Shown: positions 58,901-61,210 of the stretch, one piece after another
How the letters are laid out: each line of letters begins with the position of its first letter
How positions within the stretch are numbered: the first letter of the stretch is position 1
From: Antilocapra americana
Lineage: Eukaryota > Chordata > Mammalia > Artiodactyla > Antilocapridae
Direction: 5' to 3'
Assembly (NCBI GenBank): GCA_007570785.1
Contig: ML660777.1
Location: forward strand, 9,540,499 to 9,604,498
Length of the DNA stretch: 64,000 bases
Position numbers and translations under genes: made by a program
Notes under the pieces: generated by a model
What the model was told of the DNA's origin: nothing
Database searches by the model: none
Seen by the model: the letters and a program-made list of their open reading frames with translations, nothing else

Positions 58901-61210
58901 ACCCTTGTTGTTGCCCGAAGGCCTTCGGAGATTTTTCAGGCAGACAAGGCCATATTTTAAGAGATGAATCCATCCTTATAAGCACCTACCAGCCTGGCTG
59001 GATTTTTCAACCAGGTCCAGGTGTGCCAGAGGGTGCTCTAGAATATCTTGGTCAATCCACATATCTGAATACCTTTAATTTCACTAAAGACAGGCCATTT
59101 CTAGCATTCATCCGGCAAGCTATGCCACAAGTTGCTCTGAGAAAAACGAACGTCTGATATTTGATATGCTGCTTAGCAATGTATCTGGTAATAACTAAGA
59201 CATATTAACCTTTTCAATACAGTGGCTAGCTAACCAACCCAAGAATACTCACTCCGGATTGGAACGCTAGCTGCCCCGGGTGTAATTGCGGTGAACACTT
59301 TCACATGTTACACCAGCCATGCTGGAGTATTTTAAAATAAATTACAGATATAATAGGATATAAGGGAAACCATTAAAAACCAGGACTTATCAGTAATCAC
59401 TGCTGTACAAGTCCTGCCCATATTTCTAAATATTGCTGCCATTGTCACTTCTCAGATATTTTTTAGATCCATCTACTCATGTAACAAATATTTTGGAGCA
59501 CCTACTTGAAATACCTTATCTGATAGTTTCAAGGAGAACTTAATATACCAAGAGACTGTTAAAGATTCACTGGCTGGAGCTATTTATAACTTTTTGCAAA
59601 AGTTTTTTGGCAAAAACCAAAAATCCCACCATGATATGAAGGTGTTCAAGTTCCCTAAGGCTCCATTTCACCCTCAAAAAGGAAGCAGCACTAGAAAAGA
59701 TGGTTTATAAATCTTAAAATGTCAATTGTGTTGTTTTTCTCTAGGGAAAAGAGAAACTCTTAAAGGTTATACGAGCATTGTATAATATTTTATTTTCTTT
59801 AAGATAATTACATCATCAGGCTACATTTACCTTAGTTGTGATTTAGTGCACCGTAAAAAAATCGTGAATAAGAATTCTTGACGTTGCTTGTTAGTCCAGA
59901 GATCAAACCAGTGACTTATAAGAGCAACTCTTTCCTGAAAGAGCTACAAGTTGGGGGAAAAATTACATTTTCCTTTATAGTTCAATATATTCTAAGTTGC
60001 TAAGCAAGACATAAGCAACCTAACAACCTCACAGCTAATATTTGCTTTGCACGTTACAGTTCATAAAGCACTTTCACACTGTAGTAAGGGTCTTTCCCTT
60101 CAGCTTAAACTGCTTTTTATCCAGGGATGCAGGCAAGCCCAGGCTTGCTGGGTAGGCAGGTAGGAAAGGCTGGTGGGGACGTAATTACAAAGACACCCAA
60201 GGAGGGTGCAAAGAAGTAATGAATCCTCGCTCTTGTTTCTGCCTAAACTAGTGCAGTCCAGAGAAACAAATCCCAAACATTTCATCTTGAAGATACATAC
60301 CAGCTACTTGCTTAATTGTGAAAACAAGGCCAAGTGAAGTAGGTGTGGTTTTACTAAGCCAGAGTCCTACATTTTCATAACACCCACCAAAATGAAAGTT
60401 AGTAAATATTACTGAATAGCCTTTGTTAGGAGTGTCTCCACAAAAGGCATACACCAGGACCAGTGTGCCCCCAAACCAGGACCTCAGTCCAGGTTGGCTT
60501 AGATGACATATATAAACTCATTGCTATTATTACTAGTCAGGCTTTGGTCCCAGCCTGTCTGGTCTCTTTCCTTTGTGAACCAGCCTGGGCCATGCTCGAG
60601 CTCTGAGTACCCAGGCAGCCTCCTTCTCCATGGAGGTCTGGCAGAGCTGCTTGAGCCATTCAGTGACTACCTCTCAAATTACCTTTCAAAGGAGGGGGAA
60701 TCCTCAGGCCCCAGGGAACTGTGCAGTAGGCACAAGAAGGAAGAGAGAATTAAAGAAATACACACACGAATGCTCTCCACACCAAAACACCACCCTTACA
60801 GCAATCAGGGTGTGTCCTGGAGGTTTCGATTTTGTTTCCTGAGGTGTAAACAGGACAAAAGTGGGGGCAGGGCTTGTGCCTTCCGTAAAACTGGAGTTGT
60901 GAACTGGGGTGAAGAGAGATTATCTTTGCGGCAGACAAATGTATGTTCATTTCTGTTTAAAGTGACACAAAAACTAAGTTCTTACAAGCATTTATTTTAA
61001 ATATGGCAACATGAGACCCAATATATCACAGTAAACGTCACCCTAGAATTTAATCTTATCTTATTCTAGACTATGTGACTCACCTGTCGATTTAATGACT
61101 TGTTGCTGAAAGGTGTCCAGGCACTGAATCTTGTATGGAAGCTTTCCATTTCCAGGCTTTCCCTGGGAGAATTCCCAGCTGACATCTCAGCAAATTATTT
61201 TTGTCCAGTC
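6903..61210 (-). CDS. ECT2L: ECT2L gene, partial: 16 spliced coding exons encoding an F-box / DUF4347-like / DH (Rho-GEF) protein
   Basis: Exons in transcript order: 61084-61210 (ATG at 61185), 59831-59943, 40204-40366, 36763-37015, 35798-35966, 34998-35085, 33038-33206, 32278-32406, 25089-25271, 23539-23642, 20848-20973, 16543-16629, 9929-10143, 8874-9021, 7158-7231, 6903-7059. All borders are GT-AG, phase matches at all 15 junctions and no in-frame stop occurs, giving 760 codons. An F-box with FBXO16-like flanks at the N terminus and a DH domain at the C terminus is the known ECT2L architecture. The family role is inferred: the F-box recruits SKP1/CUL1 ubiquitin ligase and the DH domain exchanges nucleotide on Rho GTPases. 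By my recollection the human protein is about 900 residues, so roughly 140 C-terminal residues (PH-like part) are missing and should lie below base 1. The 5' non-coding exons were not identified. Confidence 0.92.
7158..7231 (-). CDS. ECT2L: ECT2L coding exon 15 (residues 684-708; DH domain)
   Basis: A 74-base exon (24 codons plus two bases of Ser708). The acceptor ends CCTTTAG and the donor is AG|gtaagc. It encodes [20 protein letters not shown] and TKML, the helix that precedes conserved region 3 of DH domains and is comparable with the equivalent ECT2 segment. Without it exons 14 and 16 are out of phase. Confidence 0.9.
7232..8873. other. ECT2L intron 14 with MIR and L2-like remnants
   Basis: About 7470-7680 carries the MIR core (loss of 'aactcctctgagcctcagttttctc' type wording). 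About 8640-8780 resembles L2 ('gcactgtgccagtcc' followed by 'aagagctcacggt'). The open frames at 8078-8395 overlap on both strands and look like chance. Confidence 0.45.
8874..9021 (-). CDS. ECT2L: ECT2L coding exon 14 (residues 634-683; DH domain, middle)
   Basis: The acceptor is TTGCAG and the donor is AAG|gtaaca. The exon is 148 bases (one base finishing Arg634, then 49 codons). It encodes [20 protein letters not shown], then [20 protein letters not shown] and PVVLKTIEK. The F-L-x-x-L-x-x-R, then G-D-I-F-x-K-F and Y-x-x-F-x-x-N-Y pattern is the standard middle of a DH domain (conserved region 2). Confidence 0.95.
9022..9928. other. ECT2L intron 13, nothing recognised
   Basis: Ordinary intronic sequence between the two DH-domain exons 13 and 14. 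I saw no repeat of recent origin and no extra exon; the phase already matches without one. Confidence 0.5.
9929..10143 (-). CDS. ECT2L: ECT2L coding exon 13 (residues 563-634; DH domain, conserved region 1)
   Basis: The acceptor is GCTTTTCCACAG and the donor is AG|gtaaac. The exon is 215 bases: 71 codons plus two bases. It holds the first conserved helix of a Dbl-homology domain, [19 protein letters not shown], with the usual E-L-x-x-x-E-x-x-Y-V-x-x-L spacing, and then YVRPLR and the helix [16 protein letters not shown], equivalent to the I-F-x-N-I-x-x-I segment of DH domains. DH domains catalyse GDP release from Rho GTPases; which GTPase is used cannot be told from sequence. Confidence 0.95.
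10144..11350. other. Distal end of intron 12 next to exon 13, AT-rich
   Basis: Mostly AT-rich sequence with an A-run at about 10380-10390 and a 'taattaattt' rich patch near 10900-10950. No exon or RNA gene is supported. Confidence 0.45.
11351..11560 (+). mobile_element. Bov-tA SINE
   Basis: Sense copy, antisense to ECT2L. It starts ttccctggtggctcag, includes 'gatcccctggaggagg' and 'gacagaggagactggtgggc' and ends at gagtcagacaagactgggca. It abuts the BovB insertion on the right. Confidence 0.88.
11574..13948 (-). mobile_element. BovB (RTE) LINE with inverted 5' segment
   Basis: The 3' end of BovB (cagtcagtcagttcattcac in antisense) lies at 11577 and the ORF reads leftward from about 13770. 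From about 13775 to 13948 the GC-rich tandem 5' units of BovB (gagaggagctacccacgcc, then 'gccgtgaagagagacccc') run in the opposite direction. The pieces are enclosed by tgagttta at 11566-11573 and 13949-13956, which I read as the target-site duplication. This is one insertion with a twin-priming type 5' inversion. Confidence 0.85.
11821..13500 (-). pseudogene. BovB endonuclease/reverse transcriptase, dead
   Basis: This is the 3' two thirds of the RTE-type polyprotein. 12604-12987 reads [20 protein letters not shown] and includes [20 protein letters not shown] (RT motif A). A TAA stop at 12601-12603 breaks the frame, and 11821-12600 continues with [17 protein letters not shown] (motif B) and [10 protein letters not shown] (motif C). 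Motif C should be YADD, but the first catalytic Asp is Tyr here. 13112-13411 is a further piece separated by frameshifts. The gene cannot make an active enzyme. Being in the gene-sense direction, it is transcribed only as part of the intron. Confidence 0.9.
14014..14656 (-). mobile_element. BovB LINE, 3' part
   Basis: A second, separate 5'-truncated BovB 3' end in the same direction (tttagttgctcagttgtgtc, then catggactgcagcacgcc). It encodes the C-terminal tail of the polyprotein: the 14229-14546 frame contains [20 protein letters not shown]. It is close in sequence to the matching part of the 11.6-kb copy but has a different 5' end point. Confidence 0.88.
14790..15369. other. GC-rich stretch before an LTR-like element, not assigned
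   Basis: A C-rich tract (caccccaccctagccaccct) is followed by moderately GC-rich sequence with a CCAAT-like 'ccattggttgg' and an 8-bp perfect hairpin, gttggtgg / ccaccaac (14945-14967). It may be the upstream part of the adjoining LTR. Open frames overlap on both strands and have no family resemblance. Confidence 0.35.
15370..15712 (+). mobile_element. Endogenous-retrovirus LTR-like sequence (bovine ERV1 type), partial
   Basis: The order of phrases 'ggaacagcattacctgacca', 'aagaacagaggctctgac', 'ggactttgctgagagc' and 'ctgctccaaactccc', ending 'gtgcattgggcacatgg', matches my memory of bovine ERV1-class LTRs. Exact borders, family and target duplication were not established. No gag, pol or env reading frame is attached. 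Confidence 0.5.
15713..16542. other. ECT2L intron 12 sequence with a MIR remnant
   Basis: About 15925-16070 carries a MIR-like core ('cttgaccttaaggaaatc', then 'cttcctcttctacaaaatg'). About 16165-16290 contains two near-copies of 'gattgattatactyaayca...gatgggtcrgttagaaactg', a local tandem duplication. No exon is supported. Confidence 0.45.
16543..16629 (-). CDS. ECT2L: ECT2L coding exon 12 (residues 534-562)
   Basis: A symmetric 87-base exon (29 codons, phase 0 at both ends). The acceptor ends TTTAATCCTCAG and the donor is CTG|gtaagc. It encodes the acidic [15 protein letters not shown] and then [14 protein letters not shown]. It leads directly into the DH domain in exon 13. Skipping would keep the frame. 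No domain is assigned. Confidence 0.85.
16630..17587. other. ECT2L intron 11, nothing firm
   Basis: 17150-17480 is relatively rich in GC and CpG (for example 'cccctggcgaccccttgacg') and unlike the AT-rich surroundings. It could be an LTR or SINE remnant, but I could not place it. Confidence 0.35.
17588..17708 (-). mobile_element. Bov-tA SINE fragment
   Basis: Antisense and truncated: gtgtgctcagtcaggtccaa, ccccgtgaactttagcctgc, then an interrupted 'gagtgggttgtcattccctact'. Confidence 0.8.
18583..18810 (+). mobile_element. Bov-tA SINE with internal 21-A run
   Basis: Sense copy beginning ggcttcccaggtggctca. The A-box side is interrupted by 21 consecutive A (18606-18626) before 'tccacctaccagcgc'. 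The remainder is normal to 'gagttggacacaactgagcg'. Confidence 0.88.
18955..18992 (+). repeat. GATA microsatellite
   Basis: Interrupted gata/gatga repeats ('agatagatagatgaatagat'). Confidence 0.85.
18993..20380. other. ECT2L intron 11, nothing recognised
   Basis: No exon, RNA gene or recent repeat could be supported. The open frames at 19519-19770 and 19781-19984 lack splice context. Confidence 0.4.
20381..20652 (-). mobile_element. Bov-tA SINE dimer
   Basis: Two antisense units in tandem: 'ctaagtcgcttcagttgtgt...ccatttccttcttcaatgc', a linker 'gtgaaaagtgaaagtgaagt', then 'cattcagtcgtgtccgac' to 'tggcttgccattgctttctcc'. This is the Bov-tA2-like dimeric layout. It lies 195 bases beyond the donor of exon 11. 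Confidence 0.88.
20848..20973 (-). CDS. ECT2L: ECT2L coding exon 11 (residues 492-533)
   Basis: The acceptor is GTAATCTTTCAG and the donor is AAG|gtaaaa. The exon has 126 bases, exactly 42 codons, phase 0 at both ends. The peptide runs from [15 protein letters not shown], a hydrophobic helix, into the basic [18 protein letters not shown] and ends TK. Skipping it would keep the frame. It is flanked by oppositely oriented Bov-tA elements at 20381-20652 (minus) and 22051-22247 (plus). Confidence 0.89.
20974..22050. other. ECT2L intron 10, with an unexplained 102-codon open frame
   Basis: 21462-21770 on the minus strand is open for 102 codons from an ATG with ordinary protein-like composition (it starts [18 protein letters not shown]). 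It has no splice or family support and is not needed for ECT2L phase. It may be an old repeat. No other feature is seen. Confidence 0.3.
22051..22247 (+). mobile_element. Bov-tA SINE (left arm of an inverted pair)
   Basis: Sense copy from gctcagaggttaaagtgtct through the B-box 'gggttcgatccccgggttgg' to 'cacacacaactgagcaac'. It runs straight into an antisense copy. Confidence 0.88.
22248..22431 (-). mobile_element. Bov-tA SINE (right arm of an inverted pair)
   Basis: Antisense copy from gtgaccccatggactata to 'ctgattctttacaacca'. Together with the previous element it makes a tail-to-tail inverted repeat with only about 10 bases between the arms. Confidence 0.88.
22451..22622 (-). mobile_element. 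CHR-type artiodactyl SINE
   Basis: Antisense: 'tttggctgcaccgggtctta', 'gttgaacccaggcccc', 'tggccactggaccacagg' and a 'ggaagtccc' end, the tRNA-derived CHR layout. A tttatttatttattcattta stretch marks its tail. Confidence 0.78.
22761..22875 (-). mobile_element. CHR-type SINE, degraded
   Basis: 'caccaggtcttagttatagc', 'gggatctagtttcatgacca' and 'cttagacaccaggcgagttcc' give the same layout as the neighbour, more diverged. Confidence 0.65.
22876..25088. other. ECT2L introns 8-9 sequence around exon 10, nothing recognised
   Basis: Apart from exon 10 (23539-23642) this is AT-rich intron without recent repeats or supported extra exons. Confidence 0.45.
23539..23642 (-). CDS. ECT2L: ECT2L coding exon 10 (residues 457-491)
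   Basis: The acceptor ends TATATTTACAG and the donor is TCT|gtaagt, a perfect donor downstream of the exon. The exon is 104 bases (two bases of Gly457 plus 34 codons) and ends in phase 0. The peptide [20 protein letters not shown] and then [14 protein letters not shown] looks entirely helical. No known domain is recognised. It forms part of the helical linker between the DUF4347-like and DH domains. Confidence 0.9.
25089..25271 (-). CDS. ECT2L: ECT2L coding exon 9 (residues 396-456)
   Basis: The exon is 183 bases: two bases completing Val396, 60 codons, and one base of Gly457. It encodes [20 protein letters not shown] followed by a long amphipathic helical stretch ([18 protein letters not shown] and [12 protein letters not shown]). 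The donor AG|gtaaga is strong. The acceptor is unusual: the 20 bases before the AG are purine-rich, and a TACTAAA branch-point-like motif lies about 20 bases upstream. The nearest alternative AGs either put a stop in frame or break the phase, so 25271 is the only position that joins exon 8 to exon 10. Confidence 0.87.
25272..27540. other. ECT2L intron 8, proximal part, nothing recognised
   Basis: No ruminant SINE or LINE was recognised over more than 2 kb, in contrast to the rest of the window. No exon is supported. Confidence 0.4.
27540..28795 (+). mobile_element. Old L1 LINE, 3' end of ORF2 and 3' UTR
   Basis: 'aatggcaaataagcacatgg', 'gacaatgcaaattaaaacc', 'ccagtgattccactcctagg' and 'aatggacaaacaaattgtgg' are standard L1 ORF2 C-terminal and 3' phrases, in plus orientation with many stops. 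It ends in a 'cttaataaaagtgc' stretch. Confidence 0.78.
29458..29645 (+). mobile_element. DNA transposon fragment (hAT-like), family not assigned
   Basis: It starts 'gggattcccagtgtcccgg' and ends 'aagggttgaggacctctg'; the ends are imperfect inverted repeats. The internal 'ggtccgtggaagaactg' block is typical of a common mammalian MITE-like repeat. Confidence 0.5.
29648..29822 (+). mobile_element. MER5A-like hAT-Charlie MITE
   Basis: 'gatcagcagcatcagcatca', 'cagacctgaatctgaaacac', 'gatccagcaatgtggatt' and 'ttgagaaccactgg' follow the MER5A consensus as I remember it. Confidence 0.75.
30841..32277. other. ECT2L intron 8, distal end, with a MIR remnant
   Basis: About 31730-31950 has the MIR signature in antisense ('atatgaggaaacagaggtcc', 'gcctaagaccacacagctcc'). 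The rest is AT-rich with nothing recognised. Confidence 0.45.
32278..32406 (-). CDS. ECT2L: ECT2L coding exon 8 (residues 353-395; end of DUF4347-like domain)
   Basis: The acceptor is a pyrimidine-rich CCTTCCCCCTCAG and the donor is CAG|gtcagt. The exon is 129 bases (2 + 42 codons + 1). It encodes [20 protein letters not shown] and then [20 protein letters not shown]. This parallels DUF4347, where a helix is followed by a G-G-x-I-x-L-Y-G-C strand. Here the G-G-H-V-D-L-F strand is present, but the Y-G-C turn reads V-P-L-G, so the family's Cys is absent. Other reading frames of this exon contain stops. Confidence 0.91.
32407..33037. other. ECT2L intron 7, nothing recognised
   Basis: A short intron between exons 7 and 8. 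The open frames at 32503-32751 (minus) and 32647-32904 (plus) overlap each other and have no splice or family support. Confidence 0.45.
33038..33206 (-). CDS. ECT2L: ECT2L coding exon 7 (residues 297-352; DUF4347-like core)
   Basis: The acceptor is TTTTCTTTTCTAG and the donor is CAAG|gtaaga. The exon is 169 bases: 56 codons plus one base. It has an alternating alpha/beta pattern: strand [11 protein letters not shown], helix [15 protein letters not shown], strand [17 protein letters not shown]. The middle strand and turn correspond to the S-H-G-x-x-G-x-L motif of DUF4347, but here the His position is Asp (F-S-D-G-D-S). The Met at the exon start is internal, not an initiator, because exon 6 reads into it in frame. 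Confidence 0.92.
33257..33460 (-). mobile_element. Bov-tA SINE with target-site duplication
   Basis: Antisense, near full length: 'gttactcactcagtcatgtc' to 'ttaccatctgaggcaccaag' and 'gaagcc'. tttagaat lies on both sides (33249-33256 and 33465-33472). Inserted 50 bases upstream of exon 7. Confidence 0.88.
34998..35085 (-). CDS. ECT2L: ECT2L coding exon 6 (residues 268-296; start of DUF4347-like domain)
   Basis: This is a short exon of 88 bases (one base finishing Arg267, then 29 codons). The acceptor ends AAAAATAG after an AT-rich, rather weak pyrimidine tract, and the donor is GAG|gtacag. It was found because exons 5 and 7 are out of phase without it, and it repairs the phase exactly. The peptide [15 protein letters not shown] is a low-complexity entry, followed by [15 protein letters not shown] hydrophobic beta strand ending in S-R-x-P-x-Y resembles the opening of DUF4347 domains (a strand followed by D-x-x-V-x-D-Y). 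Confidence 0.82.
35798..35966 (-). CDS. ECT2L: ECT2L coding exon 5 (residues 211-267; basic linker)
   Basis: The acceptor is a strong CTGTTTGTTTTTCAG and the donor is CG|gtaagc. The exon is 169 bases: two bases completing Lys211, 55 codons, and two bases of Arg267. The peptide runs from [20 protein letters not shown] through [20 protein letters not shown] and is rich in Arg and Lys. An internal TCTCTCCCAG could act as a cryptic acceptor, but only the full exon keeps phase with both neighbours. No known domain is recognisable. The exon joins the F-box part to the DUF4347-like part. Confidence 0.88.
36763..37015 (-). CDS. ECT2L: ECT2L coding exon 4 (residues 127-210; F-box end and basic-acidic linker)
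   Basis: The acceptor is a T-rich tract ending CTGAAG and the donor is AAGA|gtgagt. The exon is 253 bases: 84 codons plus one base. It starts [20 protein letters not shown], the continuation that in FBXO16-type proteins follows the second F-box helix (D-x-L-W-x-x-K-C). It then has [20 protein letters not shown], again like the W-K-x-H-Y-I of FBXO16. The second half is strongly charged ([20 protein letters not shown]), probably a helix or short coiled coil. It is the longest exon of the gene. The function of the charged segment is unknown. Confidence 0.93.
37016..38392. other. ECT2L intron 3, nothing firm
   Basis: AT-rich. From about 37860 onward the wording ('acacaaaaaagacaagaac', 'aaaaatagatgaaccctatg') resembles a very old L1, continuing into the next feature. 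Confidence 0.4.
38393..38412 (+). repeat. (AC)n microsatellite
   Basis: Ten uninterrupted AC units next to a Bov-tA. Confidence 0.9.
38421..38565 (-). mobile_element. Bov-tA SINE fragment
   Basis: Antisense, missing its terminal third: 'gttgctcagtcactaagtcg', 'ccatggactgtggcctacc', 'caggcaagaatattggagtg'. It sits inside old L1 sequence. Confidence 0.82.
38566..39700 (+). mobile_element. Old L1 LINE fragment
   Basis: 'gaaaatatccttcaaatttg', 'gaaataaagacattttcag' and 'gaacagactaaatgattcca' are L1 ORF2 phrases in plus orientation, heavily diverged. About 38990-39060 is an AT-rich tract. Confidence 0.6.
39701..41209. other. Introns 2-3 flanks of exon 3, nothing recognised
   Basis: Apart from exon 3 (40204-40366) no recognisable feature. 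The open frame at 40663-40860 on the plus strand has no support. Confidence 0.4.
40204..40366 (-). CDS. ECT2L: ECT2L coding exon 3 (residues 73-126; F-box core)
   Basis: The acceptor has a strong pyrimidine tract ending TTTTTAG and the donor is CAG|gtttac. The exon is 163 bases: one base finishing Arg72, then 54 codons. It carries the first two helices of the F-box: [19 protein letters not shown], then [14 protein letters not shown] (about residues 91-126). The L-P-x-x-x-x-x-x-I-F-x-F-L-x-P-x-D-L and A-x-V-x-x-x-W signatures are the usual SKP1-binding F-box features, so a role as substrate receptor of an SCF ubiquitin ligase follows from the family. The upstream [10 protein letters not shown] helix continues exon 2. 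The F-box is completed at the start of exon 4. Confidence 0.94.
42228..42342 (+). mobile_element. CHR-type SINE
   Basis: Sense: 'ttctccggtggtccagtggt', 'gagtttgatccctggttggg', 'actaagatcccgcatgcc', then 'catggaaaaaaaaaa' as tail. Confidence 0.8.
42461..42585 (-). mobile_element. Bov-tA SINE with 12-bp target-site duplication
   Basis: Antisense fragment ('gctctattgctaagtcatat', 'ccatggagtgtagcccacc'). gaattattgtta lies on both sides (42449-42460 and 42586-42597). Confidence 0.88.
42609..42909 (-). mobile_element. BovB LINE 3' end
   Basis: 'gttcagttgctaagtcatgt', 'catgggctgcagcattcc', 'caggtggccaaagtattgga' and 'ttcctttaggattgattgg' mark a 5'-truncated copy of about 300 bases. Confidence 0.87.
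43333..44845 (-). mobile_element. Young bovine-type L1, 5'-truncated, with 15-bp target-site duplication
   Basis: The left end is the T-rich complement of a poly(A) tail, followed by 'catgggtatacatgtgttcc' and the C-rich 3' UTR. The body is the end of ORF2. TCATTCCTGCTTTTA occurs at 43318-43332 and 44846-44860, a perfect 15-bp duplication that defines the insert. It entered an older L1 in the same orientation. Confidence 0.92.
43670..44488 (-). pseudogene. L1 ORF2 C-terminus, truncated
   Basis: 44003-44488 encodes the ORF2 tail ([19 protein letters not shown], then the [18 protein letters not shown]ys-rich motif with C-x3-C-x7-H-x4-C). 43670-43912 continues in another frame with [15 protein letters not shown], so there is a frame change between them. 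The reverse transcriptase and endonuclease parts are missing, so it is non-functional. Confidence 0.9.
45001..48484. other. ECT2L intron 2, mixed old sequence; 30-bp direct repeat
   Basis: 45042-45071 and 45853-45882 are the same 30-base phrase with two differences. The 781 bases between hold a 75-codon minus-strand open frame of unknown nature. About 46300-46930 resembles an old repeat ('aaatgtttagggttagtggg', 'caactcactctcaaataat'). The remainder is unrecognised. Confidence 0.4.
48485..48660 (-). mobile_element. L2 LINE remnant
   Basis: 'agattccagctgaagtgtca' and 'gaagtcttccctgagctccc' are typical of an antisense L2 3' end. Confidence 0.55.
48932..49393 (-). mobile_element. BovB LINE 3' end
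   Basis: 'gttcagttcagtcgctcagt', 'catgaagcgcagcacacc' to 'cttgactagacggacctttg'. The 48951-49349 frame is still open for 132 codons ([17 protein letters not shown] at its start, the YFGHLM motif within), so this is one of the better preserved tails here. Confidence 0.9.
49394..50612. other. ECT2L intron 2 with an old mammalian repeat
   Basis: About 49850-50345 ('aattactaccaacttggtgg', 'gaaatcaggttcactgggc', 'ttatccagtctaccacag') is a common ancient repeat also seen, in a related form, near 61640-62190. The family is not assigned. Confidence 0.4.
50613..50818 (+). mobile_element. Bov-tA SINE
   Basis: Sense copy: 'gcatggtaaagaatctgcct', 'ggagaatcccatggacagaa', 'gagttagacacaactgagca', with a 'ctttcacttttgg' end. 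Confidence 0.87.
51417..51721 (-). mobile_element. BovB LINE 3' end
   Basis: 'ttcagttgctcagtcatgtc' to 'ttcctttaggattgactgg', about 300 bases, 5'-truncated, in the same orientation as ECT2L. Confidence 0.88.
51722..51885 (+). mobile_element. MER5A-like hAT remnant
   Basis: 'ggaacttagttaaaacagct', 'cccagccccaccccaggt' and 'ccaagtgactctaatggggt' follow the MER5A layout with high divergence. Confidence 0.5.
51886..53529. other. ECT2L intron 2, nothing recognised
   Basis: No exon or recent repeat is supported. The open frame at 52715-53017 on the minus strand lacks splice context. Confidence 0.4.
53530..53860 (-). mobile_element. CHR-type SINE, long form
   Basis: 'tttatttttagctgtgctgg', 'gttgtggcaagtgggagc', 'gttgcggctcccacactc' and the terminal 'ccactgagccaccagggaag' place it in the CHR/Bov-tA tRNA-derived group; it may be a composite. 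Confidence 0.72.
54173..54296 (-). mobile_element. Bov-tA SINE fragment
   Basis: 'gttagtcactcagtcgtgtc', 'ccatggactgtagccagcc', 'ggaattctccaggcaagaac'. The motif tgcaatatgtaat or gcaatatgtaat lies on both sides (about 54158-54169 and 54297-54308), a likely target-site duplication. Confidence 0.87.
54530..54720 (+). mobile_element. L2 LINE remnant
   Basis: 'caagtatttgttgagtggct', 'ggtgctgttttaagtacta' and 'gtccctgcactcatcgag' match the common L2 phrase. Confidence 0.6.
54911..55039 (+). mobile_element. Bov-tA SINE with internal 15-A run, 3'-truncated
   Basis: Sense: 'gggattccctggtagcttag', then 15 A (54937-54951) before 'tccacctgcaatgc', ending at 'ctagtattcttg' where a second copy begins. 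Confidence 0.83.
55040..55185 (+). mobile_element. Bov-tA SINE, tandem second copy
   Basis: 'gggctttcctggtggctcag' to 'ggagaattccatggactgta', in the same orientation and directly abutting the previous copy. No A-run at the matching site. Confidence 0.85.
55338..55411. mobile_element. Mariner-type MITE, palindromic
   Basis: About 74 bases that fold on themselves: tttggccaaaaagttt at the left and aaatttttggccaa at the right, with 'ggggttttctattatagaaaaccc' in the centre. This matches short ruminant mariner-derived elements. Confidence 0.75.
55869..55915 (+). repeat. (AC)n microsatellite
   Basis: About 23 uninterrupted AC units, long enough to be polymorphic. Confidence 0.95.
55938..56274 (-). 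mobile_element. BovB LINE 3' end with target-site duplication
   Basis: 'cggtagctaagtcatgtctg' to 'ctccttgctgtccaagtgac'. gtcttgggaa lies on both sides (55928-55937 and 56275-56284). Confidence 0.9.
57130..57730 (+). mobile_element. Old L1 LINE, 3' end
   Basis: 'gctatttatagcagcattat', 'aaattccatcaactggtgaa', 'tatggagtattatttcatg' and 'ggattacatttcaataatg' are L1 3' phrases in plus orientation. Confidence 0.75.
57731..59830. other. ECT2L intron 2, promoter-proximal part
   Basis: No repeat of recent origin was recognised. The open frames at 58317-58577 (minus, 86 codons) and 58870-59157 (plus, 95 codons) have no splice context or family resemblance. Confidence 0.4.
59831..59943 (-). CDS. ECT2L: ECT2L coding exon 2 (residues 35-72; helical segment before the F-box)
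   Basis: The acceptor is a pyrimidine-rich tract ending TTGTAG and the donor is AG|gtaaat. The exon is 113 bases: 37 codons plus two bases that complete an Arg codon with exon 3. It encodes [20 protein letters not shown] and then [17 protein letters not shown]. The pattern F-Q-E-R-x-x-L-x-x-x-W-F-D-x-W-T-x-x-Q-R matches the segment that precedes the F-box in FBXO16, which supports the F-box-only family origin of this N-terminal half. The intron to exon 3 is about 19.5 kb, the longest between identified exons, and holds most of the repeat clusters in the window. Confidence 0.9.
59944..61083. other. ECT2L intron 1 (between coding exons 1 and 2)
   Basis: About 1.1 kb. The 165-codon open frame at 60503-61000 (plus) is the longest non-repeat open frame in the window but has no family resemblance and overlaps open frames on the other strand. 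Confidence 0.4.
61084..61210 (-). CDS. ECT2L: ECT2L coding exon 1 (start codon; residues 1-34)
   Basis: The acceptor is a TTTTCTAG at 61211-61214 and the donor is CAG|gtgagt. The first 25 bases (61186-61210) are 5' UTR. The ATG at 61185-61183 is chosen because an in-frame TAA lies a few codons upstream inside the same exon. A second in-frame Met (residue 13) is an alternative start. The peptide begins [13 protein letters not shown] and includes [13 protein letters not shown], which resembles the leader before the F-box in FBXO16 (an S-T-W-T-P-L-N type motif, from memory). The exon ends in phase 0. It has an acceptor, so at least one non-coding 5' exon lies upstream, above 61.2 kb. Confidence 0.88.

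Noticed and set aside
58870..59157. 95-codon plus-strand open frame with Pro/Gly-rich stretch
   Set aside because: No splice context, no recognised motif, and no poly(A) or target duplication that would mark a processed pseudogene.
60503..61000. 165-codon plus-strand open frame, the longest outside repeats
   Set aside because: It has no family resemblance, overlaps an open frame on the other strand and lies in intron 1 of ECT2L. Chance is the simplest explanation.
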